Shown: piece after piece, positions 34,508 to 43,030 of the stretch
How the letters are laid out: each line of letters opens with the position of its first letter
Numbering within the stretch: position 1 is the first letter of the stretch
From: Ardenticatenaceae bacterium
GTDB taxonomy: Bacteria; Chloroflexota; Anaerolineae; Promineifilales; Promineifilaceae
DNA length: 60,348 nucleotides
Assembly: GCA_011525915.1 (NCBI GenBank)
Contig: WYBM01000014.1
Coordinates: forward strand, 1 to 60,348
Direction of reading: 5' to 3'
Notes under the pieces: model-generated
The model's input: the letters and a program-made list of their open reading frames with translations, nothing else
The model's database searches: none
Told to the model about the DNA's origin: nothing
Made by a program: the position numbers and the translations under genes

Positions 34508-36667
34508 TTATATTACCTGTTTAACTTTGCGGGTCAGAGCGTGAACGGTAAAGGGTTTTTGTAGAAAACTTGTGCCTTCCTTCAATATGCCGTGATGGGC
34601 AATGACATCATCCGTATAACCCGACATATACAATACTTTGATATCAGAATGAACAAAGGCTACCTTTTGGTAAAGTTCTTGCCCGTTCATTTCCGGCATA
34701 ATGACATCGGTGAGCAAGAGATGGATCGTTTTTTTGTACTCAGAAGCAAGTCTAAGGCCATCATGGGGGCTTTGGGCTTCAATAACCTTGTATCCATGTG
34801 CTGCCAGCGTCTCACACACCAGTTTGCGCACCATCTCTTCATCTTCAACCACCAAGATGGTTTCTGTTCCATAAATTGAGGCTGGTTCTGTGACGGCCGT
34901 CTCATAAGTTTGTACTGTCCCTTCCGCACGCGGCAGGTAAACCTTAAAGGTAGTGCCGTTGCCAGGTTCACTGTGGACAAAAATATTCCCGCCATGTTGT
35001 TTGACAATGCCAAAGACAGTTGCCAGGCCCAGGCCCGTCCCTTTGCCCTGCATTTTTGTGGTAAAGAAGGGTTCAAATATCTGTTGTTGTGTGGCCGTAT
35101 CCATGCCATGGCCAGTATCACTCACTGCCAACATAGCGTAATGGCCAGATGGCTGATCATCCGCATATCTTTTTACGTAAGCTTCATCCAGATACATGCT
35201 GGCTGTTTCAATGGTTAGTTTCCCCCCTGTGGGCATTGCGTCACGCGCATTAACCACCAAATTCATCAATACCTGTTCAATTTGCCCTCTATCGGCTTTA
35301 ACCGGGTAAAGGATAGGGTCTAAAAATGTTTGCAGTTCAATATCTTCCATAATCAACCGCTGCACCATCTTTTCAAACTCTATGACAATTACATTAATAT
35401 CCACTATCTTTATTTCCAACACTTGCCTGCGACTAAACGCCAGGATTTGGCGTGTAAGGTCGGCGGCCCGCTCTGCGGCGTCACGCACCTGCTGCAAGTA
35501 GCTGTACATCTTGTCATCTGGTGTTAAATTCATCATGCCCAATTCGACATAGCTGATGATGGGCACCAGGATGTTGTTAAAATCGTGGGCAATGCCCCCA
35601 GCCAGGCGGCCAATGGATTCCATTTTTTGTGACTGCCGCAGCTGTGCTTCTAACTGTTTGCGCTCGGTGATGTCGATCTGAATGCCGTACATGCCAACCA
35701 TTTCGCCCTTGTCATCAAACACACTTTTACCCACATCATTGATCCACCGGATAGTGCCATCAGGCCAGACAACCCGAAATTCAATATTTAGGTCGCTTTT
35801 TTGTTCAACGGCTTTATTAACCTGATATTCAGCCTCGGCCCGGTCGTCTGGGTGCACTCGTTGCAGCCAGGTATCATAGTTGGTTTCACCAATGTCAGGT
35901 GATAGTCCTAACACAAGGTAGTTCTCTTCAGACCAGATGGTTTGGTTGGTGGCCATATTCCACTCCCAGGCACCGGCTTGGGCAGCCTTAAGGGCCTGGC
36001 TTGAGCGTACTCTGTTTTCTTGCAGCGCCTTTTCTATCTGTTTGCGCTCCGTAATATCGCGACCTACACCAACAACGGCCGTGATATTCCCTGCCTCATC
36101 AAAAACGGCCGTATCCATCCACCCCAACCATCTCCAGCCATCCTTTGTCATGGCTCGTTGTTCCATATAAGCCGTATACGGCGGCTGGAAAAGAGCCTCC
36201 ATCGCCTTTGCTGTACACCCTCGATCATCCTTGTGCACCAGGGGGGTAAAGCTGCTTCCTAACAACTCTTCCTCCGTTTTTCCAAACAGCTTACAGTAAG
36301 ACAGGCTCACAAACTGGAAACGTCCCTCCATATCCACTTTAACGATTAAGTCTGTCTGATTCTCCACCAACAGCCGGTATTTCGCCTCACTCTGCCGTAT
36401 CAATGCAGCCGCAGCCCTCTCTGCTTTTAACTGGTTGGCTTTGGCCTGGTAAATAAGACCAAAGATACCCAGTACGCCAATAATGAATAACACATAAAAC
36501 CACCACGTTTGCCACCAGAAGGGTGTACTTGTGAACTGAAGGGCCCCCTCCCTGACGTTCCAGACCATGATGTTGTGTGTCCCGCTCGCAGTCATCCTTA
36601 TCACGTCACTCAAGAGTAAAAAAAGGGAGAGGCCTAACCCCAAAATCTTTACCTTTATCATCATCAT
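34508..36667 (-). CDS. PAS-PAS hybrid sensor histidine kinase with C-terminal receiver
   Basis: About 719 residues from ATG 36667 (GAGGGG upstream). A short N-terminal hydrophobic segment is followed by [20 protein letters not shown], which resembles the end of a Y_Y_Y/propeller sensor and its TM helix. Then come two PAS domains with PAC tails ([30 protein letters not shown]), HisKA with the phospho-His in [11 protein letters not shown] (about 360), HATPase ([28 protein letters not shown]) and a receiver with Asp in [12 protein letters not shown] (about 652). It autophosphorylates and passes phosphate to its own receiver. No output regulator lies nearby. Confidence 0.9.
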   Translation of the reverse strand: MMMIKVKILGLGLSLFLLLSDVIRMTASGTHNIMVWNVREGALQFTSTPFWWQTWWFYVLFIIGVLGIFGLIYQAKANQLKAERAAAALIRQSEAKYRLLVENQTDLIVKVDMEGRFQFVSLSYCKLFGKTEEELLGSSFTPLVHKDDRGCTAKAMEALFQPPYTAYMEQRAMTKDGWRWLGWMDTAVFDEAGNITAVVGVGRDITERKQIEKALQENRVRSSQALKAAQAGAWEWNMATNQTIWSEENYLVLGLSPDIGETNYDTWLQRVHPDDRAEAEYQVNKAVEQKSDLNIEFRVVWPDGTIRWINDVGKSVFDDKGEMVGMYGIQIDITERKQLEAQLRQSQKMESIGRLAGGIAHDFNNILVPIISYVELGMMNLTPDDKMYSYLQQVRDAAERAADLTRQILAFSRRQVLEIKIVDINVIVIEFEKMVQRLIMEDIELQTFLDPILYPVKADRGQIEQVLMNLVVNARDAMPTGGKLTIETASMYLDEAYVKRYADDQPSGHYAMLAVSDTGHGMDTATQQQIFEPFFTTKMQGKGTGLGLATVFGIVKQHGGNIFVHSEPGNGTTFKVYLPRAEGTVQTYETAVTEPASIYGTETILVVEDEEMVRKLVCETLAAHGYKVIEAQSPHDGLRLASEYKKTIHLLLTDVIMPEMNGQELYQKVAFVHSDIKVLYMSGYTDDVIAHHGILKEGTSFLQKPFTVHALTRKVKQVI

Positions 36668-37100
36668 ATTATCTATCCCCTCAAGGGTACTTGAGTTGGC
36701 GACTCCTCTATATGGCACTCGTGCTACCCAATAACTTCAAGAGTGAATGAGAAGCCGCAGGGGGTAATCGGGTGATAAAACGAACAACGGTTTGTTTTTG
36801 CGGGAAGTTCGTATTCTTGTGCAAATCATTGTTCGCTTTTGTTTTTGCTAGAGCAAAATGGATTGCCCTTCATTATAGCGCCATTGTCCGCTGACCTCTA
36901 CTTTTCGTAAGGGATAGATGGCCAGAAGGCAGGTGGTATCACCTTGACAGTTAGGGGACTTCACGACAAAATGAGCCCATTCCGTCTAGGCAGGCCAGCT
37001 TTTATAAAAGCTACCAACTGTATACGGCAGCGTCAGGTACGGTTTGCTTTGGCAGCCACGACGGCCGTTACCCATACAATACATCAGGAGGGAAACAAAA
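36668..37100. other. Divergent regulatory region with a perfect 16-bp palindrome
   Basis: About 430 bp between the hybrid kinase and the aldo/keto reductase genes. AGCTTTTATAAAAGCT at 36997-37012 is perfectly self-complementary and could be an operator. A TTGACA lies at 36944-36949, with a weak CAAAAT 17 bp on. The remaining sequence shows no gene. GGAGGG (37087-37092) is the ribosome binding site of the reductase. Confidence 0.45.
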
Positions 37101-38150
37101 GTGGAGTTTAATAATCTTGGTCGCACAGGTGTCAAGGTAAGCCAGCTCTGTTTAGGGTGCATGAATTTTGGCGGGCGCACCCAGGAAGCAGATGCCATAG
37201 AGATCATTGATCATGCCTTTAATGCGGGCATTAACTTCATCGATATCGCCAACGTATATGGTCATGATCCCAATAACTTCAGTTTTGGGCGTGGTCGCAG
37301 CGAAGAAATTGTGGGCAAGGCTCTGGCGGCCAGCAGCAAACGCACCCATGTCATCGTCGCCACAAAAGCTTATTTTCCAATGTCTGATGACCCCAATGCC
37401 CAGGGCAGCAGCCGTCGTCATCTTATTGAACAGTGCGAAGCCTCGCTCAAACGCCTTAAAACAGACTATATTGATTTATATCAACTCCATCATCCTTCAA
37501 ATGAAATCCCCATCGACGAGACCCTCCGTGCCTTGGATGATCTGATTAGCGCCGGCAAAGTACGCTATATTGGCAGTAGTTCGTTTGCTGCCTGGCAAAT
37601 TGTCGAATCGCTGTGGGTCTCTAAAGAATATGGCCTCAATCGTTTTGTTTGCGAACAGCCCGCTTATAACTTGTTGGACCGGCGGATCGAACGCGAGCTC
37701 ATTCCCATGGCCCAAACATACGGCATAGCCATCATACCCTGGTCACCCACAGCAGGGGGTTTCCTCACAGGTCAATACCAACGTCATATGCCGCCGCCAA
37801 CCGGGTCAAGATTTGCTGAATTTTGGCAGGCCGCTCAACAGCATCATCAATCCGATGCGGCATTTGAGGTTTTAGAGCTGGTAAACGTGCTGTCAAAAGA
37901 AAAAAGATGCACGCCCTATCAATTTGCGCTTGCCTGGGTGGGGCACCAACCTGGGGTCACCAGCCCCATTATCGGGCCACGCACCATACAACATCTTCAA
38001 AGTTCGCTTCAAGCGCTAACCATTCAGATAACCGCGGAGGACACACACCGCATTGATGGCGTCGCCCCGCCAGGAAGAGCAACGGTGCCCTACTATGGCA
38101 GCGATGGCATGGCGTGGGTAACATGGGGCCCCCATCAATTTCGTTGGTAA
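37101..38150 (+). CDS. Aldo/keto reductase
   Basis: A 349-residue AKR. The GTG at 37101 (VEFNNLGRTGVKVSQLCLGC) is chosen because GGAGGG lies 8 bp upstream. The catalytic set is visible: Asp in NFIDIANVYG with the following Tyr, Lys in IVATKAY and His in YQLHHPS. NADPH-binding positions near the end are GPRTIQHLQSSLQAL. It is a TIM barrel that reduces aldehydes or ketones; the closest type is the YajO/PdxI-like or potassium-channel-beta-like subgroup. It heads a probable operon with the TPR gene (64-bp gap) and the SnoaL-like gene. Confidence 0.9.
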   Translation: MEFNNLGRTGVKVSQLCLGCMNFGGRTQEADAIEIIDHAFNAGINFIDIANVYGHDPNNFSFGRGRSEEIVGKALAASSKRTHVIVATKAYFPMSDDPNAQGSSRRHLIEQCEASLKRLKTDYIDLYQLHHPSNEIPIDETLRALDDLISAGKVRYIGSSSFAAWQIVESLWVSKEYGLNRFVCEQPAYNLLDRRIERELIPMAQTYGIAIIPWSPTAGGFLTGQYQRHMPPPTGSRFAEFWQAAQQHHQSDAAFEVLELVNVLSKEKRCTPYQFALAWVGHQPGVTSPIIGPRTIQHLQSSLQALTIQITAEDTHRIDGVAPPGRATVPYYGSDGMAWVTWGPHQFRW

Positions 38151-38214
38151 AACAAAGCGTATGGTCATTGGCAGCAATCATTCAAAATGAGGGTCGCTTT
38201 ATAGGAGTGTACCG

Positions 38215-39219
38215 ATGCAATCTCACAGTGAAATCATCCCGTCAAATAAAACCACAACCATCACAACCGAGGCCCTGCCGGGGCTTTATAAAGAGCTTGT
38301 TGATCTCTTAAACCATCTGTCGGAGGTTTACTACTATCAAGGTCAGTTGGATATGGCCACGAAGTTATACGAGTCCAACATCTATCTGCTCAGCATAGAG
38401 CCTATGACCATAGAAGACAAAGCAAGGTTCCAAGGACAGCGCGGTAAAATGCTCTATTACCAGAGTTCGCTGGCAGAGAGTGGGTTTGAGGCCGCCTGGG
38501 CAGTGCTTCTGGATGCCCGCAAGCTTGCCGAGTCTGCAGCGGACAGAGCGTGTTTGGCAAAGGTGCTTAACCTGATGGGGTCAATCTTGTACGCGCAAGC
38601 CTTTGCCAATGGCAACTTTGAGGAACCGAGGTCGTATTTTCAACATGCATTTGAGCTGCGTCAGCAGCTTGCTGACACCCAGGGAATGTCTGAGTCGCTG
38701 TTTTATGTGGGGCTGACGTATCAAAACAAAGACGGCCGTACCGAGGATGACCGGGCAGAGGGGCTCAAACAGTTCCATAAGGCCCAAGCGTTGGCCCAAG
38801 CCGGCGGGCATAAACTTGAAGAATCTTATACCGCACGTCATATTGCCGCCGAGCATCAAGAAGATGGTGATTTGGAGGAAGCCCTTATAGGCTTTGAAAG
38901 ATCACTAACTTTAAGGGAGCAGATTGGGTATAAGGTGTACCAACCTTCAGCCCTTTTGACCATAGGGCACGTGTACCGGGCCAGGCAGGAACTGGACCGA
39001 GCGATAAGCTATTACCAGAAAGCCTATGACCTGGCCGTGCAGATGGCCCAGACCGTATCTATGGTAAGGTTACAAATAACCTTGGGTGATGTCCAAAAAG
39101 AGAAACAGAATATAGACGGCGCCTTAAAACATTACGAAAATGCCTGCCAGGCAGCAGCGGCGAATGATTATCAAAAGGGCGTGGCGGCCGCCACCGCCAA
39201 AATAAAAGCCACAGCGTAA
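38215..39219 (+). CDS. Tetratricopeptide-repeat protein
   Basis: A 334-residue soluble helical protein with TPRs ([59 protein letters not shown]). There is no signal peptide or enzymatic domain. AGGAG lies about 9 bp before the ATG. It is 16 bp upstream of the SnoaL-like gene and probably co-transcribed with the aldo/keto reductase. The role is likely scaffolding or sensing; no partner can be named. Confidence 0.8.
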   Translation: MQSHSEIIPSNKTTTITTEALPGLYKELVDLLNHLSEVYYYQGQLDMATKLYESNIYLLSIEPMTIEDKARFQGQRGKMLYYQSSLAESGFEAAWAVLLDARKLAESAADRACLAKVLNLMGSILYAQAFANGNFEEPRSYFQHAFELRQQLADTQGMSESLFYVGLTYQNKDGRTEDDRAEGLKQFHKAQALAQAGGHKLEESYTARHIAAEHQEDGDLEEALIGFERSLTLREQIGYKVYQPSALLTIGHVYRARQELDRAISYYQKAYDLAVQMAQTVSMVRLQITLGDVQKEKQNIDGALKHYENACQAAAANDYQKGVAAATAKIKATA

Positions 39220-39235
39220 GGAGAGGTATAGAGGT

Positions 39236-39622
39236 ATGACCGAACAGCTTAAGCAGAACAAACAGAATGTGATCGCTTTTTATGATATGATGTTTAATCA
39301 ATGCAAGCCGGCTGAAGCCATTGAGGCCTATACAGGCGATGTCTACATCCAGCATAACCCGGCCGTCGCCGATGGTAAGGAAGCATTCATTCAATACTTT
39401 ACCAGGATGGCCCAGGAATACCCAGGCAAGCGTGTTCATTTTAAACGGGTTATTGCCGAAGGGGACTATGTCGTCTTACACTGCTATCAACAATGGCCCG
39501 GCGACGGTGATTGGGCCGGCATTGATATTTTCCGTCTTGATGACAGGGGCAAGATCGTTGAACATTGGGATGTGCTCCAGCGGGTGCCGGAGAAAGCCGC
39601 CAATAACAACACGATGTTCTGA
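39236..39622 (+). CDS. SnoaL-like / NTF2-fold protein
   Basis: A 128-residue protein that fits the SnoaL-like polyketide cyclase-related family: [54 protein letters not shown]. The fold is an alpha+beta cone that binds small hydrophobic molecules. Members of this subfamily are usually of unknown activity and often associated with stress-response or reductase genes. AGGAGAGG precedes the ATG. It ends the aldo/keto reductase-TPR operon. Confidence 0.85.
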   Translation: MTEQLKQNKQNVIAFYDMMFNQCKPAEAIEAYTGDVYIQHNPAVADGKEAFIQYFTRMAQEYPGKRVHFKRVIAEGDYVVLHCYQQWPGDGDWAGIDIFRLDDRGKIVEHWDVLQRVPEKAANNNTMF

Positions 39623-39666
39623 ACGGGGGCAGGCACAAGGCTCGTCCTTACTTCTTTAACAGCGTG

Positions 39667-41121
39667 CTAAGTTTTACGCGTCACATAGGGGTCAATAGTT
39701 TTAATCAACTTCTCCTTCAATAGTTTATCAATCAGATCTTTGTAGTAAGCTTTGGTTCCCTTTGCGACACTTTCACTAATCTTGTGCACCTCTGGCAGTT
39801 TGCCAGACGAAGTTTGTGCTAGTTGATTGATATAGGGGAACAGATCTTTCTGTACTATAGATTCATCCCCTTTTCCAACGGCAACATCATAATCAGCGGG
39901 GTCTACCACATAATAATCACCAAACTGCCTATGGGTAAAGGTATTGCCCACACCTCCTCTTATTGTGATCCCCTTACGACCTAATTTTGACAGCCCCTCG
40001 GCCACTTTGGCTACAAGTGAGGAATCTATTTTAGCTTTTTCATCGATTCCTGCCTGGCAAGAAGATATATCGATCGTTCCCTTATAGGTCTTTGGTAATT
40101 CGGCGTGCAGGAAATTTACAACCGCCTGAGCATCTTTTTTTCCAATCGAGCCCACACCACCATGTTCCACAATGTATAGATGCTCATCATCCTTTAGGGC
40201 GTTTAACCCTCCCTTGTTACTAAAGTCAATAACGGGACCACCATCTTTGGCATAAGCAAAATCTATGTGCTGCATTAACGCCATAAGAGGAACGAAGGCA
40301 TTCTTCTTCTCAGATATCACTTTTGGGTCTGGCTTAGAAGCGGTGGCAGCATTTACATAATCTATGGAGGCCTGGTGAAACTTAGCCACCACCTTACTGT
40401 TGACATTATCCACAGCCACCAAGACGGTTCGCTGCACCACAGAATCGGCCGATTCTTGCAATACCTGCCCGCTAAGGCCGTTCTGCTGCACCACATGGGT
40501 GAGTTCATGCGCCAGAATTTGCCGGCCCTGCGCGCTGCCAGGGCTGTATTCACCACGGCGGAAGAAGATGTGCTGGCCGGTGGTAAAGGCACGGGCTTGC
40601 AGTGATTGGTTCAGCCCATCGGCCTGGGCGTCCGTGTGTACACGCACACCGCTGAAGTCGGTGTTAAACGTCTGGCCCATCTGCTGCTGGAGGCCGCCAG
40701 GCAACGGCCGTCCGCCCCCCCGGGCACTACTGATGGCCGACTCTACTTCCAGGGGCACGGCCGTGCCCCCCTCACCGGCCACCCGTCTTTGCACCCGATG
40801 GGGCTGCCCCTGGGCAATCCGCCGGGCCACCTGGTCAGCTTCCTGTTCATAGGGATCACTAACCGGACCTAACAACATTTTAGCCTGCACCACCAGGCGC
40901 TGCACATGGTGGTTGCCGTGGCTGCGCTGCAGTTGCCACAGGGCATTACCAGCGCGGGGCAAACGGCCGTTGGTGGCCCGCTGCAGTACGGCCGTGTCCC
41001 TGGCCACCCCCCGGCCCAAGCCGGCCATCAAGGCCGGGGCAGCGGGTTGGTGGGTGAGGGTGACGGCCGTGGGCGCTGCCTGTTGTGTTTTGGTGTCTGT
41101 GGCTAATGTGCGGTTAATCAC
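39667..41121 (-). CDS. DUF4157 (eCIS-type) cargo protein with caspase-like C-terminal domain
   Basis: A 484-residue protein from GTG 41121 (AAGGAG 7 bp upstream). Residues 1-80 are a leader shared with the cargo protein at 41609 (AALMAGLGRGVA-type, TAVLQR, LQRSHGN, HVQR). Residues about 88-218 are a DUF4157 domain, with DPYEQEADQVARRI, then FSGVRVHTD and the zinc-protease-like motif AHELTHVVQQ (HELTH 205-209). The C-terminal half is a separate domain with LYIVEHGGVGS (His 320) and IDISSCQAG (Cys 355), spaced as in clan CD caspase-fold peptidases such as C80. DUF4157 proteins are frequent eCIS toxins. The proteolytic activity is inferred. It is last in the operon and no cognate immunity gene follows. 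Confidence 0.78.
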   Translation of the reverse strand: MINRTLATDTKTQQAAPTAVTLTHQPAAPALMAGLGRGVARDTAVLQRATNGRLPRAGNALWQLQRSHGNHHVQRLVVQAKMLLGPVSDPYEQEADQVARRIAQGQPHRVQRRVAGEGGTAVPLEVESAISSARGGGRPLPGGLQQQMGQTFNTDFSGVRVHTDAQADGLNQSLQARAFTTGQHIFFRRGEYSPGSAQGRQILAHELTHVVQQNGLSGQVLQESADSVVQRTVLVAVDNVNSKVVAKFHQASIDYVNAATASKPDPKVISEKKNAFVPLMALMQHIDFAYAKDGGPVIDFSNKGGLNALKDDEHLYIVEHGGVGSIGKKDAQAVVNFLHAELPKTYKGTIDISSCQAGIDEKAKIDSSLVAKVAEGLSKLGRKGITIRGGVGNTFTHRQFGDYYVVDPADYDVAVGKGDESIVQKDLFPYINQLAQTSSGKLPEVHKISESVAKGTKAYYKDLIDKLLKEKLIKTIDPYVTRKT

Positions 41122-41150
41122 TATGAAACTCCTTTTTAGATGCCAAAGGG

Positions 41151-41615
41151 TTAACCTTCAAGGTAAGCCTTTGTCATGCGGTAATCCTCATCCAGCCAGA
41201 TGATGATCCAGTGCCCCCAGAAGAGCTTGCCAGCGGTGAAAGTTATTTCGATCCGCCTATCTTCATGAAAGCGAAGGGCACCCAGGCGCATTGCAGCTTT
41301 AAATGCTTCAGAGGTGGTAAGTTTCCCGGGCTCATCCGCCCAGTACGCGTTTTTGTCAGGTAGTAGTTGTTCTACGCCGTACGCCAAAATTGCATCATAG
41401 TGCTGGCTGATCCAGTCAATATCCTGATTGACACGCTGGCTCAAGGCGGCCGTATCGTTCTCTCCCCGGCCGGACACATAAACGATGACGCGCTGGCCGT
41501 GAAGGGTTGTTTCCACCTGGTACCAACCGTAGCCAGGGTTATAGAAATGTTGGCTCAAGTCAATCATGCCGCCTGAGTATGCCTTGTGTGTTAGGGCATC
41601 CCTGGCCGCTACCAC
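41151..41615 (-). CDS. DUF2262-like protein, candidate immunity protein
   Basis: A 154-residue cytoplasmic protein. The start is GTG 41615, overlapping the stop of the nuclease-type cargo gene by 7 bases; ATG 41567 is an alternative. Its second half reads EQLLPDKNAYWADE, TTSEAFKAAMRL and FTAGKLFWGHWIIIWLDED, a pattern I associate with the DUF2262 family. Small acidic proteins translationally coupled to a polymorphic toxin gene are typically its antidote, so immunity to the WHH nuclease is the leading idea. This is inference from position; nothing in the sequence proves binding. Confidence 0.62.
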   Translation of the reverse strand: MVAARDALTHKAYSGGMIDLSQHFYNPGYGWYQVETTLHGQRVIVYVSGRGENDTAALSQRVNQDIDWISQHYDAILAYGVEQLLPDKNAYWADEPGKLTTSEAFKAAMRLGALRFHEDRRIEITFTAGKLFWGHWIIIWLDEDYRMTKAYLEG

Positions 41616-43021
41616 AGATAGACACCGCCATTATGCCCGTGTTTGGCATGCACACGCATATCCACCAAAATCATATAATATTTCGGCGTGAGGTGATGCC
41701 AGGTCCACGTGCCCCCACGGCTGTTGGGGTAAAGATCGTCCGCGATGGCAAAGTGTTGGCTCCGGGTGGCGGTTCTCAAGGTCACTTTTTTGCCCGAAGG
41801 CATAAGCCCGGCCTTTGGGTCTGTGAGATCGTTCGCCAGATTGACAGTGGAGCCGCTTTTCATGGGATCTTTCCACTTAATGTTGCCAGACGCAATGGTA
41901 GAGGCTTCGGTGGTATTATAACTGCCAATAATGCTCGATGGATCCGTGCCAAAATTAATATTGCCATCGCTATCACGATAATAAATGACATTATCGTAGT
42001 TAAAGCTGTTTGAAGTTCCCTGGTAGCCACCGTTGACGCTGTAGGTGTTGCCGGTGCGTTTTCTCTGAATAATGTCACTGGTCTTGTCATCACCCTCATT
42101 GGCCATGATCCCGATCAGGTTCTTGAAACGGGCGCGGGTATAGACGCCACCATGTTTCCATTGTTGATAGGCTACATCCACCTCGCTCGCGTTTGGTGAT
42201 GGAAGTTGGGAATATAGCCCGGCTTTAGCAAAATGATACATCACCAGGTTATAAAACACCGCCTTCAGCGTGTCATCGCTGCGGCGCTGCAGCGCCTGTT
42301 TTGTAAGCTCTGACCAATCTATGTAGGAGGTTCCTCGGTTAAGATCAAGGCTGTCCGTGCCATGATCGCTGTCGTCTTGTTCAGCGCTGTCATGGGCACG
42401 CTGGATCACCGGCGAATAGGGGCGCGCCGTACCCGGCGGCCTGCCCTTCGCCTGGATGGTCTGGGCGGCTGTCAACGCTTTTTGGCCCATGGTGTCAGCT
42501 TCCTGTTCCAGCACGGTGTCCTCGCTAACGGCCGTGCCTTTCAGGTGCATGGTGGGGCGCACGCGCCCCTGCTTCTGCTGGATGACGTGCCACGCTTCGT
42601 GTGGAACATACTTTTCTTTCCCAGGGCTAACATAAATCTCCGACCCTTGGGTATAGGCGTGGGCTTCATACTTTGTGGGCCTGGATGAATTGTAATGCAC
42701 CTGCACATCATTGAGTGACAGGCCGGAGAGGGTTTCGACACCAGCTTTGAGATCGTCCGGTAAGCCGGTGCGGTTTTGCGCCTGCGCGACGACGCGCTGC
42801 ACGTGGCGGTTGCCGTGGCTGCGCTGCAGTTGCAGCAGGGCATTCCCGGCGCGGGGCAAACGGCCGTCTGTCATTCGCTGCAGCACGGCCGTATCCTTTG
42901 CCACCCCCCGGCCCAACCCGGCCATCAGGCCAGGGGCGGCGGGTTGATGGCTGGTGGAGGTGACGGCCGTGAGGGCTGCCTGAGGTGGTCGTGTGCTTGT
43001 TTCCAGGGTTCGGTTTGCCAT
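41609..43021 (-). CDS. DUF4157 (eCIS-type) cargo protein with WHH/HNH-like nuclease C-terminus
   Basis: A 470-residue protein. Residues 1-80 repeat the leader of the other cargo (GLMAGLGRGVAKDTAVLQR, LQLQRSHGNRHVQR). A short DUF4157 domain follows: GLSLNDVQVHYNSSRP, YVPHEAWHVIQQKQG (HEAWH 141-145) and LEQEADTMG. The centre (about 200-430) is unassigned and Ser/Thr/Asn-rich. The last 35 residues, GGTWTWHHL ... MILV ... HAKHGHNGGVYLW, have the order of WHH-type nucleases of the HNH/EndoVII class (Trp441-His442-His443, His463). The family cuts nucleic acid in target cells. It follows the AAA gene by 9 bp and overlaps the candidate immunity gene. Confidence 0.78.
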   Translation of the reverse strand: MANRTLETSTRPPQAALTAVTSTSHQPAAPGLMAGLGRGVAKDTAVLQRMTDGRLPRAGNALLQLQRSHGNRHVQRVVAQAQNRTGLPDDLKAGVETLSGLSLNDVQVHYNSSRPTKYEAHAYTQGSEIYVSPGKEKYVPHEAWHVIQQKQGRVRPTMHLKGTAVSEDTVLEQEADTMGQKALTAAQTIQAKGRPPGTARPYSPVIQRAHDSAEQDDSDHGTDSLDLNRGTSYIDWSELTKQALQRRSDDTLKAVFYNLVMYHFAKAGLYSQLPSPNASEVDVAYQQWKHGGVYTRARFKNLIGIMANEGDDKTSDIIQRKRTGNTYSVNGGYQGTSNSFNYDNVIYYRDSDGNINFGTDPSSIIGSYNTTEASTIASGNIKWKDPMKSGSTVNLANDLTDPKAGLMPSGKKVTLRTATRSQHFAIADDLYPNSRGGTWTWHHLTPKYYMILVDMRVHAKHGHNGGVYLW

Positions 43022-43030
43022 CTTGTACCT

